Assembly (NCBI GenBank): GCA_045562755.1
Contig: JBJKVF010000005.1
Coordinates: forward strand, 111,498-175,497
From: GCA-002708145 sp045562755
GTDB taxonomy: Bacteria; Chloroflexota; Dehalococcoidia; Lucifugimonadales; Lucifugimonadaceae
Reading direction: 5' to 3'
Length of the DNA stretch: 64,000 nt
Positions 53,479 through 62,481 of the stretch are shown here, piece by piece. Positions within the stretch are counted from its first letter, which is position 1; each line of letters starts with the position of its first letter. The notes beneath the pieces were generated by a model. That model did no database searches. It saw only the letters and a program-made list of their open reading frames with translations, and was not told the origin of the DNA. Position numbers and translations under genes: made by a program.

Positions 53479-54426
53479 TTAGTACCTTATCCTTGGATCA
53501 ACAAGTGTGTAAGCAATATCCGCAAGGAAGCTACCTGCAACATATAGCACTGCAAACATTAGAATTATTCCAGTTAATAAAGGAAAGTCATTATTATGAA
53601 TAGATTCTACTGCCATTCTTCCTATTCCTGGCCAAGCATACACCGCCTCAACAACAACAGATCCTTCTAAGAAACCAACTAAAATAAGTGCAGAAACAGT
53701 AATAGGGGGAATTAGAGCATTTCTCAATGCATGTCTCCAAATGACAGCATTTTGAGAAACTCCTTTTGCTCTTGCTAATTTGATATATTCAGAATCTAAT
53801 ACTTCTAACATTGCAGATCTGGTTATTCTAAGATATGATGCAGCAGGTAACCAAGCTAGTGCAACTGTGGGCATTATCAAGGATTTAAATTGTGCAGGGA
53901 AAAAAGGTTCCTGAGTTGGTCTTCCGGCGGCATCAAGCCATCCAAGGTTTACAGCAAAAAATAATATACCAAGTATTCCTATAAAAAATACTGGAGTAGC
54001 TTGACCAAATAAAGCAAATATTCTGCCAATGTAATCCCAAACACTTCCTCTTTTTACAGCAGATAATACACCAAGTGGAATTCCTATGGCTGTTGCAACT
54101 ACCCAAGAAACTAATCCTAATTGAAAAGTTGCTCCAATTTTCATTTTTATTACGTCAAGAACTGGTTGTTCTGCAAGTAATGTTTTTCCTAAATCTCCAG
54201 TTACAGTTCTGCCTAGCCAAATAAAATATTGAACTATAAGCGGCTTGTCCAGTGCTAGTTTTTCCGTAAGGGCAGCAATTTGCTCTGGCGACATGCCGTA
54301 ACCCCCAGGTTTTGCATAAAGAAGAAGAGGATCACCAGTTGCTCTTGATAAAACAAAAACGATTAATGTAGCTGCTATTAGCGATAATATTCCGAATGAA
54401 AACCTTTGTATAAGATATTTTCTCAA
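53479..54426 (-). CDS. Peptide-type ABC transporter permease (DppB/OppB-like)
   Basis: 315 residues. First helix at about 9-27, then a periplasmic-type segment with ATGDPLLLYAKPGG and LALDKPLIVQYFIWLGR, then five helices from about 96 to 310. The EAA loop reads YIKLARAKGVSQNAVIWRHA (about 213-232). It forms the membrane channel with the DppC-like gene 2 bp downstream. A strong hairpin separates it from the binding-protein gene, consistent with unequal expression of binding protein and permease. Confidence 0.9.
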   Translation of the reverse strand: MRKYLIQRFSFGILSLIAATLIVFVLSRATGDPLLLYAKPGGYGMSPEQIAALTEKLALDKPLIVQYFIWLGRTVTGDLGKTLLAEQPVLDVIKMKIGATFQLGLVSWVVATAIGIPLGVLSAVKRGSVWDYIGRIFALFGQATPVFFIGILGILFFAVNLGWLDAAGRPTQEPFFPAQFKSLIMPTVALAWLPAASYLRITRSAMLEVLDSEYIKLARAKGVSQNAVIWRHALRNALIPPITVSALILVGFLEGSVVVEAVYAWPGIGRMAVESIHNNDFPLLTGIILMFAVLYVAGSFLADIAYTLVDPRIRY

Positions 54427-54477
54427 TATAAATGCCCGTAATTATAATATATTTTTTTATTCTAACTCGTAATAAGT

Positions 54478-54508
54478 ATTTGGTGTGGAGAAATCCTCCA
54501 CACCAAAT
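54478..54508 (-). terminator. Stem-loop between binding protein and permease genes
   Basis: A perfect 13-bp inverted repeat (ATTTGGTGTGGAG at 54478-54490 with its complement at 54496-54508) encloses a 5-nt loop. On the transcribed minus strand it is not followed by a run of U, so full termination is unlikely. Such hairpins between binding protein and permease genes usually slow 3' decay or give partial termination, so that more binding protein is made. Confidence 0.7.
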
Positions 54509-54520
54509 ATTATTTATTCT

Positions 54521-56449
54521 CTATCGAGCAAGTTCGATTGACTCAAACTCGTTCATTGTTGCGAACATTGAAGGTGTTCCTAACCAACCTGAGATTGAAT
54601 TAGGGTTATAAACCACCAATGTTGGGACCTGTACAGTACCAGCAAATATCATCTGGTCATACAAGTAATCAACCATTTCTTCATTGTATTCGAATCGTTT
54701 TGCGGAATCAGATTCTGCTGATACTTTATCAAAAGTTTCAGCTATCTTAGGAATCTCAATACCACAACCGAATCCACCACGAGTAATACTGGTCTCAGTA
54801 GAACCATGTGGCCAATCAAATGGAATAGTTGTTGATCCCTCATCACAGTCTCCTGCGTAAGGAATTGTGTTTGTTCGACCAACAAGACCTGGTCGAATAA
54901 CAGAGTAAGCAGACTTCATAACCTGAAGATCCATATCAGGCCATATAGACAACCACATACCTGCAACAGCATCGTTGATTTCAGCGTTTGTTCCGCCAGA
55001 ACCACCAAGCTCTCCACCAGTCCAAATGTTCATAACAAACTTACCTTCTGGCCAAGCTGTTTTTGCCATTTGTTCTGCGGCAGCAGCTGGGTCATATGGG
55101 ATTAACCATTTGTCTTTGAACCATTCAGCTGTAGTGTCAACATACTCTAATGAAGCAACGTTACCAAAACCGTCTAATACAGTATCGATTATAAGTTCAC
55201 GGTCAATAGCTTTTGCTAGAGCCCATCGAACATCTCTTGCTTCTTCCATATCTCCTGGTTGTTTACCTTCAATGTTACAACCCACCCAAGGAAGATCGTG
55301 GATACAGTAACCTGATCCAGTTCTCTTTAGGTCTTCACCTGTTCGGTGATGGTTTGCTTCCCAGTAGTTACCAGAGAATATGATTTGGTGAACTCGACCA
55401 GCTCTTGTAATTGATTCGGCTTTGAAACCGCTCTCTGCAAGAGGCTTAATGTCTTTTAGAGGTATTGTATCTGCGATATCTACTTCACCCGTCCTTAACA
55501 TAGCAACACGAGTTGCAGGTTCAGGAACTTCTAAGAAAGTAATAGTATCTGCGTTACCAACTTTTCTCCAATGTTCACTTTGCTTTGTAAGAATAGCTTT
55601 ATCATCCTGTTTCCATTCACTAACAGTGTATGGTCCTGTAGAAACTATATTTTCTTGCAGATAAGGACAACTTAGACTAGCTATAGTAGCATCTCCATCA
55701 CAAGCAGCCTTAGGAACAAAAGCAGTTCCTTGAGCTTGTTCATTCAAGAAGTGACCATTCCATCTTGGATCGAATGCACTAAATGTTAAACGTACTGTGT
55801 CAGAATCTATGACTTCGTGCTTTGAGAATAAAGCAGCGTAATCACCAGCCTGACCATGAATACTTGTTGGATTTGTAGTTGCGTTAGATTGGTCAAGTGT
55901 CCAAACGATATCTTCAGCAGTTAATTCACCAAAGTCACCGTGGAATTTTACTCCAGACCTAATATCTATATCAACATAAGCTTGGTCTTCAGCAATAGTA
56001 TAGCCACTTGCCAATCGATTTATGATTGTACCTCCGCTATCCATAGCAAACAGACCTTCACCTACACCCCAATACTGCATTGCTTCAACTGGTGCTTGGT
56101 TAGCAGGTAACCCTACTCCCGGAGCAACATCGAAAACTGCTGCAGTTAGTGTGCCGGCTGCATTTTTAGGTTGAGGTGCTGGTTCAAGCGGTGCTATAGG
56201 AATAGGAGTAGCAGTTGGTATTGGAGTTGCTGTAACAACAACTTCAACTTTTTTCTCAACAGTTTTCTCTACTTCTTTTTCTACGACCTTAGTTACTTCT
56301 ACTTGAACTTCTTTTTCAACTTCTACAACCTTTTCAACTTCTACGATTCTCTCGACAATTTCTGGGTCACTACTACATGCAGCAATTGCTACCGGTATAG
56401 CTACCAATAATGAAAATGCTAAGAATAATCGATTCTTAAGAAATCTCAT
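54521..56449 (-). CDS. ABC peptide-type substrate-binding lipoprotein
   Basis: 642 residues. Lipoprotein signal with lipobox AIAAC (Cys25). Residues about 30-95 are a spacer of alternating Val/Glu/Lys (VEKVVEVEKEVQVEV and similar) followed by TATPIPTATPIPIAP, a layout familiar from Chloroflexota lipoproteins. From about 100 the SBP_bac_5 domain follows, with KFHGDFGELTAEDIVWTLDQ (about 163-182) and GPYTVSEWKQDDKAIL further on. It captures peptides or other solutes outside the membrane for the two downstream permeases. A very good GAGGAG ribosome site and a good promoter lie upstream, and codons are much richer in G+C than in the glycan genes, pointing to high expression. Confidence 0.92.
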   Translation of the reverse strand: MRFLKNRLFLAFSLLVAIPVAIAACSSDPEIVERIVEVEKVVEVEKEVQVEVTKVVEKEVEKTVEKKVEVVVTATPIPTATPIPIAPLEPAPQPKNAAGTLTAAVFDVAPGVGLPANQAPVEAMQYWGVGEGLFAMDSGGTIINRLASGYTIAEDQAYVDIDIRSGVKFHGDFGELTAEDIVWTLDQSNATTNPTSIHGQAGDYAALFSKHEVIDSDTVRLTFSAFDPRWNGHFLNEQAQGTAFVPKAACDGDATIASLSCPYLQENIVSTGPYTVSEWKQDDKAILTKQSEHWRKVGNADTITFLEVPEPATRVAMLRTGEVDIADTIPLKDIKPLAESGFKAESITRAGRVHQIIFSGNYWEANHHRTGEDLKRTGSGYCIHDLPWVGCNIEGKQPGDMEEARDVRWALAKAIDRELIIDTVLDGFGNVASLEYVDTTAEWFKDKWLIPYDPAAAAEQMAKTAWPEGKFVMNIWTGGELGGSGGTNAEINDAVAGMWLSIWPDMDLQVMKSAYSVIRPGLVGRTNTIPYAGDCDEGSTTIPFDWPHGSTETSITRGGFGCGIEIPKIAETFDKVSAESDSAKRFEYNEEMVDYLYDQMIFAGTVQVPTLVVYNPNSISGWLGTPSMFATMNEFESIELAR

Positions 56450-56454
56450 ATTTT

Positions 56455-56460
56455 CTCCTC
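56455..56460 (-). promoter_or_regulatory. Strong ribosome-binding site of the binding-protein gene
   Basis: GAGGAG on the minus strand, 5 nt before the ATG at 56449. It is among the strongest Shine-Dalgarno matches in the window and agrees with high expression of the binding protein. Confidence 0.75.
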
Positions 56461-56539
56461 GTTCATGATTGGATACGCAAAGAAAAAAAATCTAAGCGAA
56501 TAATTCCAATCCTAATTTGATTGTTGAAGTGTAATAGAT

Positions 56540-56568
56540 ATTAGAGAATTAATCCATAGGCTTATCAA
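56540..56568 (-). promoter_or_regulatory. Sigma70-type promoter of the peptide ABC operon
   Basis: On the minus strand TTGATA (56563-56568) and TCTAAT (56540-56545) are separated by exactly 17 bp; each matches the consensus hexamer at five of six positions. Transcription would start near 56533, leaving an untranslated leader of about 80 nt before the ATG at 56449. The boxes are seen; their use is inferred. Confidence 0.6.
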
Positions 56569-56663
56569 AGAAAATATAATATTTTTTAATTTTGTAAAGT
56601 CTTCTATACATAAAAATTCTAGTGAGCATAATATATTATTAGATATAAGATATAAAATGTATA

Positions 56664-57500
56664 TTAAATTAGCTTGTAATCATATTCCTGAAATCGTTTT
56701 TTCATAACATTAATTGATTCTGGATTATTGTCAATTAGTACAACATTTCTATCATTTTTAATCGCTGACATACCAGTCGTCCCGCTTCCAGCAAAAAAAT
56801 CTAAGACTAAGTCACCGGGATTTGAATGAACCTTTATAATTCTGTCTATTATCCCAAGTGGTTTCTGAGTTGGATAACCAGTTTTTTCTTTTCCATTTGT
56901 ACTAACAATCGTGTGCCACCATGAATCAGTGGGTGTTTTTCCTTTTTTTGCTTTTTCTGCTCCAACTAAATTAGGGGCCATATATGGGATTCGGTCTATG
57001 TCGTGGTATCTGAATGTGTAATTGGATGGATCAATCGCGTACCACAAAATATTTTCATGTTTTGCTGACCATTTTTTTCTACTTCTAGCCCCATAGTCAT
57101 ATGACCAGATTATCTCATTAATAAATGAATCTCTGCCAAAAATTTCATCACATAATACCTTAGCGTAGTGAATTTCTCTAAAATCTAAATGTAAAAAGAA
57201 ACTTCCATTTTTTTTTAGGATTCTTTTAGATTCTTCTACTCGCAATCTTAAGAAATCTAAGTAACTATCTATCTTATCTTCATAACTATAGATATTAGAG
57301 GTAGATGTTGAATATTTTTTTCCTTGAAAGCCAACTCTGTCACCTGTATCTGATTGGATGTTTTTCATTATAGAATGTGAGCGTTTTTTCCCCGTATTAA
57401 AGGGAGGGTCAACATATATAAGATCAACTGAATTAGCAGGCATAGACTTCAATATCTTAAGATTATTTTCGAAGTATATTTTTAATGATGGTTTTTTCAT
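56664..57500 (-). CDS. Solitary site-specific DNA methyltransferase (beta-class, adenine-N6 or cytosine-N4)
   Basis: 278 residues. The catalytic motif DPPFNTG (about 31-37) comes before the SAM motif DFFAGSGTTG (about 239-248), the order of the beta class to which CcrM and HinfI methylases belong. A target-recognition stretch lies between (GYPTQKPLGIIDRIIK, about 216-231, is the conserved link back to the SAM fold). CcrM has about 358 residues with an extra C-terminal DNA-binding domain that is missing here. No restriction endonuclease gene is next to it: neighbours are an SPFH protein (21 bp upstream) and the ABC operon. It may be a regulatory or orphan methylase. The target site cannot be read. 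Confidence 0.86.
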   Translation of the reverse strand: MKKPSLKIYFENNLKILKSMPANSVDLIYVDPPFNTGKKRSHSIMKNIQSDTGDRVGFQGKKYSTSTSNIYSYEDKIDSYLDFLRLRVEESKRILKKNGSFFLHLDFREIHYAKVLCDEIFGRDSFINEIIWSYDYGARSRKKWSAKHENILWYAIDPSNYTFRYHDIDRIPYMAPNLVGAEKAKKGKTPTDSWWHTIVSTNGKEKTGYPTQKPLGIIDRIIKVHSNPGDLVLDFFAGSGTTGMSAIKNDRNVVLIDNNPESINVMKKRFQEYDYKLI

Positions 57501-57521
57501 ATGTATATAAGGGTCAAATAA

Positions 57522-58430
57522 TTATGCTTTTGATTTACCCTTGATTTGTTCACTTGCTACCATAGCTTGTGTCATTTGTTGTAATATTTCATTTGAACCT
57601 CCAGCACCATAAGGAATTAATACAGCATTATTCTGACCAGTAGTTCCTATATCTCTTAGAGCATCGAAGTATTGCACCATCATTACCATATTCATAACAT
57701 CTTGAGTTTCAACATCACTACCAGTAACCTTCTTTAGATCATCTATTGAAGTCTTAAAACCCTCAATTATTGCTGCTCTTTGCTGAGCTACACCCTCACC
57801 TTGCAATTTTTTTGCCTCAGCATCAGCTTCAGCATTTTTTACCTGTCTTATTTTATCGGCTTCTGCTTCATTTTGAGCTGCAACTCTCAATCTTGCTGTA
57901 GCGTTTATTTGGTTCATTGCTTCTTTTACATTAGGAGCAGGATCAATATCAGTAATAAGTGAATTAACTATGGAATACCCAAAGTCATCCATTGAACCTG
58001 ATAGATCAGCTTTTATTGTTTGGGCAATTTCATCCTTAGATTCGAATAATTCATCAAGTTTTTTCTTAGGAACTTCTGCCCTGACTACGTCATACACATA
58101 TGAGGTAATTTGTTGGTTTACATCAGTAAGTTTATAAAAAGCATCAAAGATTTTTTCACTAATCGCTAAAAATTGAATTGAGACACCAAGATTTACAAAG
58201 ACGTTATCTTGAGTCTTAGTTTCAACTGGAACATCTAGCTGTCTTATTCTAATTGACTCTTTTCCTGAAACTCTTTCAATAATAGGTATTTTGAAATTTA
58301 GTCCTGGACTTAATATTCTATTGTATTTACCTAATCTTTCTACGACTACCATAGTCTGTTGAGGTACTATTACTACACTGAATATCAGTAAAAAAAGTAA
58401 TACTACTACTATTGGGATGATTGTTTCCAT
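57522..58430 (-). CDS. SPFH/Band 7 membrane protein (stomatin-like/QmcA-type)
   Basis: 302 residues from the ATG at 58430; the open frame reaches into tRNA-Gly and that part is rejected. One N-terminal helix (about 4-22, IIPIVVVLLFLLIFSVVIV) is followed by the SPFH domain opening VPQQTMVVVERLGKYNRIL and the characteristic RIRQLDVPVETKTQDNV. An Ala/Glu/Lys-rich helical stretch follows at about 190-235 (EAEADKIRQVKNAEADAEAKK). Such proteins form membrane oligomers and scaffold proteases or lipid domains. No NfeD partner is next to it. The DNA methyltransferase follows 21 bp downstream. Confidence 0.9.
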   Translation of the reverse strand: METIIPIVVVLLFLLIFSVVIVPQQTMVVVERLGKYNRILSPGLNFKIPIIERVSGKESIRIRQLDVPVETKTQDNVFVNLGVSIQFLAISEKIFDAFYKLTDVNQQITSYVYDVVRAEVPKKKLDELFESKDEIAQTIKADLSGSMDDFGYSIVNSLITDIDPAPNVKEAMNQINATARLRVAAQNEAEADKIRQVKNAEADAEAKKLQGEGVAQQRAAIIEGFKTSIDDLKKVTGSDVETQDVMNMVMMVQYFDALRDIGTTGQNNAVLIPYGAGGSNEILQQMTQAMVASEQIKGKSKA

Positions 58431-58460
58431 TTGATACCCCCTCGAGTATTTATTATTAGA

Positions 58461-58535
58461 TGGAGCGGAAGACGAGATTCGAACTCGCGACCCTCTCCTT
58501 GGCAAGGAGATGCTCTACCACTGAGCCACTTCCGC
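58461..58535 (-). tRNA. tRNA-Gly (GCC)
   Basis: Complete cloverleaf on the minus strand: acceptor GCGGAAG with CTTCCGC, D arm GCTC..GAGC, anticodon stem TCTCC/GGAGA with loop TTGCCAA giving GCC (58501-58503), T arm GCGAG-TTCGAAT-CTCGT, discriminator T and an encoded CCA (58461-58463). Confidence 0.95.
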
Positions 58536-58584
58536 ATAATCTTTTTTATTAACAAATTATAATACAAGAATTATAATTTAGTTT

Positions 58585-59598
58585 TTATAAATCACTAACT
58601 TTAATGAGTAGTTTTCCAAAATTTTCACCAGTAAATAATCTTTGAAATGCTAAAGGCGCATTCTCAAATCCCTGAATTATGTCTTCCTTATATTTTAATT
58701 TACCTTCTGATATCCACTTAGACATTCTAGCTAATGCTACTTGATTTTTTTTCTCTCCATATTCTGAAACTAAAATACCTTCTATTTTAGATTGTGTTCT
58801 GATAAGTGACCACAAATTCCTTGGACCAATTGGAGTTTTTGTGGCATTATATTGTGAGATTTGACCACATACTATGACTCTGGCTTTATATGCTAAATTA
58901 TTCATAACTGTGTCAGTTATTTCACCGCCTACATTATCAAAATAAATATCTATTCCATTTGGGCATAATTCCATAATTTTTTTTTCGATATTTTCTTTTT
59001 TATAATTTATGGAATGATCAAATCCAAGTTCCTTTGTGATGTAATCGGCTTTCATATCATTACCAACAGTACCTATTACTCTACAACCGTTTATTTTAGC
59101 TATCTGCCCAACTATAGCACCCACTGCTCCGGATGCAGCAGAAACCACTAAAGTTTCTCCTGCTTTAGGTTTTCCCACTTCAAGTAATCCATGGTATGCA
59201 GTTAATCCCGGCATCCCTAAAATACCTAATGAGGTCGAAATACTTATTTCTGAATCATCCAAAATTACAACATCAGAATCAGACATGATCGAGTATTTCG
59301 TCCATCCAGACCTAGCTCGAACTAATGAACCTTTAGGTATTTTTTTTGATTTGCTAATTTCTACAATACCCACTATTTCTCCCGTCATAATTTCTCCCTT
59401 TTTTAATCCAGGAGCATAAGAAGGGCCTATCCTCATTCTACCTCTCATATAGGGATCAAGAGTTAGAAATAGTGTTTTTATCATCACTTGACTAAATTGA
59501 GGTTCATCGATTCTCTCACTAACTAATGTAAAATTATCTTTATTTGGCATACCTTTTGGATGGGAAGACATAGCCCAATATTCGTTATTTATGGTCAT
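58585..59598 (-). CDS. Zinc-independent MDR reductase (LTB4DH/CurA-like)
   Basis: 337 residues. The opening YWAMSSHPKGMPNKDNF and DPYMRGRM (about 48-55) are typical of the leukotriene B4 dehydrogenase/CurA group. The cofactor motif is SAASGAVGAIVGQIAK (about 152-167) and the NADP-binding chain continues with GTVGNDMKADY. No zinc ligands are present. These enzymes reduce the C=C bond of enones with NADPH. It lies 7 bp after the RraA-like gene, in one leftward operon. Substrate unknown. Confidence 0.87.
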   Translation of the reverse strand: MTINNEYWAMSSHPKGMPNKDNFTLVSERIDEPQFSQVMIKTLFLTLDPYMRGRMRIGPSYAPGLKKGEIMTGEIVGIVEISKSKKIPKGSLVRARSGWTKYSIMSDSDVVILDDSEISISTSLGILGMPGLTAYHGLLEVGKPKAGETLVVSAASGAVGAIVGQIAKINGCRVIGTVGNDMKADYITKELGFDHSINYKKENIEKKIMELCPNGIDIYFDNVGGEITDTVMNNLAYKARVIVCGQISQYNATKTPIGPRNLWSLIRTQSKIEGILVSEYGEKKNQVALARMSKWISEGKLKYKEDIIQGFENAPLAFQRLFTGENFGKLLIKVSDL

Positions 59599-59605
59599 AA
59601 ATTTC

Positions 59606-60367
59606 CTACTTTGTTTTTTTTATCTCTCTCCACTCCTCAAACGACTCTGGCTGAGGTGGATAATATTTCCCGGGTACTACATTTTCTTTTTTAATTTTTG
59701 TTTTTATATAATTTTCAACTTCTTCATGTTCTGTAGCATGATCTAAAACTGCCCTTGCCATCCATGAAGGAACAACTAATACTCCATCATCATCGCCAAC
59801 CATCACATCTCCTGGCCTTACTAAGGCTCCTCCACACTGAATTTGTACATTTTCTTCTGCTGGAATAGTATTAGGGTTCCCGTGCAAGCTTCGAGCTTTG
59901 GCATATACAATTAGATCATAGTTTTCATCTCTTAAAACATCAAGGTCTCTTATTGCACCGTCAATTATTACTCCATCAGCATCATTCATAGCCAGTTGTA
60001 ATAATTTTACATCTCCTGCAACTACATCCTGTTCTTTTCCTTGAATATCAGCAACTAAAACATCTCCTGGTCCACACCTACCCATAGCTTTATATTCTGA
60101 TGATTCTTCTCTCGATATAATTTCTCCTGCAATATCTTGCCTCAAAGGTAAAAATTTAAGGGTTTTAGCCCGAGCGGCAATTTTTTGTCCAGGGGTATAA
60201 TTTTTCAATCCTTCGCATACACAAGGACTATTTTTTGTATATTTATTCGAACTGGAAAAATATTTCACAGCATTATAAACAGTTGCAGTTGGTAAAAGTT
60301 TGAATCCTTCAAGTATTTCATCAGGAACAAAAACAGGATCCATATTAAAATTTTCTTTTTCAGACAT
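59606..60367 (-). CDS. RraA-family protein (aldolase/decarboxylase-like)
   Basis: 253 residues. The RraA fold signature reads GVIIDGAIRDLDVL (about 133-146), preceded by GDVLVADIQG, and later PGDVMVGDDDGVLVVPSWMA (about 187-206). Members of this family are either RNase E regulators or divalent-metal HMG/4-carboxy-HMG aldolases and oxaloacetate decarboxylases; at 253 residues with a catabolic neighbourhood the latter is more likely. It precedes the MDR reductase by 7 bp. The CoA-transferase gene starts on the other strand 93 bp away. Confidence 0.83.
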   Translation of the reverse strand: MSEKENFNMDPVFVPDEILEGFKLLPTATVYNAVKYFSSSNKYTKNSPCVCEGLKNYTPGQKIAARAKTLKFLPLRQDIAGEIISREESSEYKAMGRCGPGDVLVADIQGKEQDVVAGDVKLLQLAMNDADGVIIDGAIRDLDVLRDENYDLIVYAKARSLHGNPNTIPAEENVQIQCGGALVRPGDVMVGDDDGVLVVPSWMARAVLDHATEHEEVENYIKTKIKKENVVPGKYYPPQPESFEEWREIKKTK

Positions 60368-60472
60368 TTTTTTCTTTCTTGGCTATATAATAATTTTTTT
60401 TGTACAATCAAACGATATTATATATATAATTTTTATAAAAGTTAATTTAGTAAGAATAGTTTGGAGAAATTT

Positions 60473-61648
60473 ATGATTGGATTACCTTTATCAGATGTGA
60501 AAGTTCTTGATCTATCAAGAGTGAGGGCTGGACCTACATGTGTAAAACAATTAGCTGATTGGGGAGCAGATGTAATTAAAGTGGAAGCTCCAACAAATAT
60601 TAAAGACCCATTAGGTGGAGCAAGAGATGATTATGATTTCCAAAACTTACACAGAAATAAACGTTCTATGACACTAAATTTAAAATCTGACAAAGGGGTT
60701 GAGATTTTTCATAAATTAGTTCTAGATTCAGATGTGGTTGTTGAAAATTATCGTCCAGATGTAAAATATAGACTAAAAGCTGATTACAAAACTTTATCTG
60801 CAATTAATCCAAAAATTATTCTTGTTAGTATTTCTGGTTTTGGACAGGATGGCCCTTATGGTTCTAGGGCTGGATTCGATCAAATTGCACAAGGTATGGG
60901 TGGGCTCATGTCTATAACTGGTATGCCCGGGCAAGGTCCTATGAGAGTAGGAATTCCTGTTGCTGATCTTTGTACAGGTATGTTTGCTGCACAAGGTGTT
61001 ATGTTAGCTTTATTAGAAAGAGTTAAATCTGGTAAAGGCCAATGGGTAAAAACATCTCTATTGGAATCTCAAATACAAATGCTAGATTTCCAAGCTGCAA
61101 GATATTTAAAGGACGGGGAAATTCCAGAAGCTATGGGTAATGATCATCCTAAAACTATACCTACAGGAGTTTTCAAGACCAAGGATGGGCACATCAATAT
61201 AGCTATTTCTGGTCAAGCAATGTACGAAAAATTTTGTGAAGTTATAGGTAATAAAAAATTAATTGAAGACGAAAGATTTGTTGATTCTAAGTCAAGGTCA
61301 GATAACAGGATACAAATGAACGCTGAGATTAATAAAATTGTATGTAAAAATAAAAGTGATTACTGGATAAAACTATTAAATGATGCTGGTTGCCCAGCTG
61401 GACCAATTTATTCTATGGATCAGGTTTTCTCAGACCCTCAGGTAAAACACTTGAATATGGCAATTGAGGTAGATCATCCAAGATTAGGTAAATTTAATGT
61501 AGTTAATCAAGCTATAAAAATGAGTAGAACTGATTCTCAAATCAGATCTGCTACTCCTGAGCAAGGAGAGCATACCGATAATATTTTAGAAATCTTAGGC
61601 TACGAAAAAAAAATAATTGAAAAATTCCATTTAGATGGAATAATTTAA
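60473..61648 (+). CDS. CaiB/BaiF family CoA-transferase (class III)
   Basis: 391 residues from the ATG at 60473. An in-frame TTG at 60461 is rejected since the ribosome site TTGGAG overlaps it and lies 6 nt before the ATG. Class III marks are VLDLSRVRAGP (about 10-20), NLHRNKRSMTLNLKS (about 60-74), GFGQDGPYGSRAGFDQIAQG (about 121-140) and the catalytic Asp in PVADLCTGMFAAQGV (about 163-177). The enzyme moves CoA between carboxylic acids. The crotonase-fold gene follows 11 bp downstream, so the two likely activate and process one acid. Substrate unknown. Confidence 0.9.
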   Translation: MIGLPLSDVKVLDLSRVRAGPTCVKQLADWGADVIKVEAPTNIKDPLGGARDDYDFQNLHRNKRSMTLNLKSDKGVEIFHKLVLDSDVVVENYRPDVKYRLKADYKTLSAINPKIILVSISGFGQDGPYGSRAGFDQIAQGMGGLMSITGMPGQGPMRVGIPVADLCTGMFAAQGVMLALLERVKSGKGQWVKTSLLESQIQMLDFQAARYLKDGEIPEAMGNDHPKTIPTGVFKTKDGHINIAISGQAMYEKFCEVIGNKKLIEDERFVDSKSRSDNRIQMNAEINKIVCKNKSDYWIKLLNDAGCPAGPIYSMDQVFSDPQVKHLNMAIEVDHPRLGKFNVVNQAIKMSRTDSQIRSATPEQGEHTDNILEILGYEKKIIEKFHLDGII

Positions 61649-61659
61649 GGAAAAAATAT

Positions 61660-62463
61660 ATGAATAGATTAAATTTACCAACAGAAAAAATAATAGCTGA
61701 AGTAAAAGATCATATTGGTTGGCTAATATTTAATCAACCTGAAAAAAGAAATGCTATCTCGTTAGAAATGTGGAAAGCAATTCCTTTAATTATTGAAGAA
61801 TTTTCAAAAAACCAAGATGTTAGAATCATCGTAATGAAAGGTGAAGGCGGTAAGGCTTTTGTTTCTGGTGCAGATATCTCAGAATTTGATGAAGTTAGAA
61901 GTACTCCAAAACAGGTTGAGTATTATGAGCAGGCAAGTTCATTAGCTAAAGATTCTTTAAGCAATCTCGAAAAGCCCCTAATTGCGATGATAGACGGTTA
62001 CTGCATAGGTGGGGGTATGGGAATAGCATTAACTGCTGACATAAGAATTGCATCTAGTGAAAGTCAGTTTGGAGTACCTGCTGCGAAGCTTGGATTAGGA
62101 TATGGTTATGATGGGATAAAAGAGTTGATGAATTTGGTTGGGCCTTCATATGCTAAGGAGATTTTTTTTACTGGTAATAGATTATCTTCTGCTGATGCTG
62201 AAAAAATGGGTTTGATAAATAGAGTTATTGAAAAAGATAAATTATACGAATATGTGGAAAATTTTTCTTCAATTATAGCTAATAATGCTCCTCTTACAGT
62301 AATGGCATCAAAGGCTGCAATTAATGAAGGTCTGAAAAATTTTAATGAGCAAAATTTAGATCATATTGCAGAGCTTGTTGACATGTGTTTCAAGAGCGAG
62401 GACTATATTGAAGGAAGAAGAGCTTTTATGGAGAAAAGAAAGCCTAATTTTAATGGAAGTTAG
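61660..62463 (+). CDS. Crotonase-family protein (enoyl-CoA hydratase-like, no catalytic Glu seen)
   Basis: 267 residues. The fold is clear: the first oxyanion-hole segment KAFVSGADISEFDE (about 66-79) and the second GYCIGGGMGIALTADIRIA (about 109-127). In classical hydratases the next segment carries a catalytic Glu in a Pro-Glu pair and a second Glu 20 residues later; here it reads FGVPAAKLGLGYGYDG (about 132-147), so Pro-Ala replaces Pro-Glu. Simple hydratase activity is thus doubtful; isomerase, decarboxylase or lyase chemistry on an acyl-CoA is possible. It is coupled with the CoA-transferase gene 11 bp upstream. Confidence 0.86.
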   Translation: MNRLNLPTEKIIAEVKDHIGWLIFNQPEKRNAISLEMWKAIPLIIEEFSKNQDVRIIVMKGEGGKAFVSGADISEFDEVRSTPKQVEYYEQASSLAKDSLSNLEKPLIAMIDGYCIGGGMGIALTADIRIASSESQFGVPAAKLGLGYGYDGIKELMNLVGPSYAKEIFFTGNRLSSADAEKMGLINRVIEKDKLYEYVENFSSIIANNAPLTVMASKAAINEGLKNFNEQNLDHIAELVDMCFKSEDYIEGRRAFMEKRKPNFNGS

Positions 62464-62481
62464 ATATTTATATGTTTTTGG

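Noticed and set aside
58431..58505. N-terminal extension of the SPFH protein (MPRRGSRV...)
   Set aside because: It reads through tRNA-Gly. The ATG at 58430 starts directly before the membrane helix.
60461..60472. TTG start of the CoA-transferase gene
   Set aside because: It overlaps the ribosome site TTGGAG that serves the ATG at 60473.
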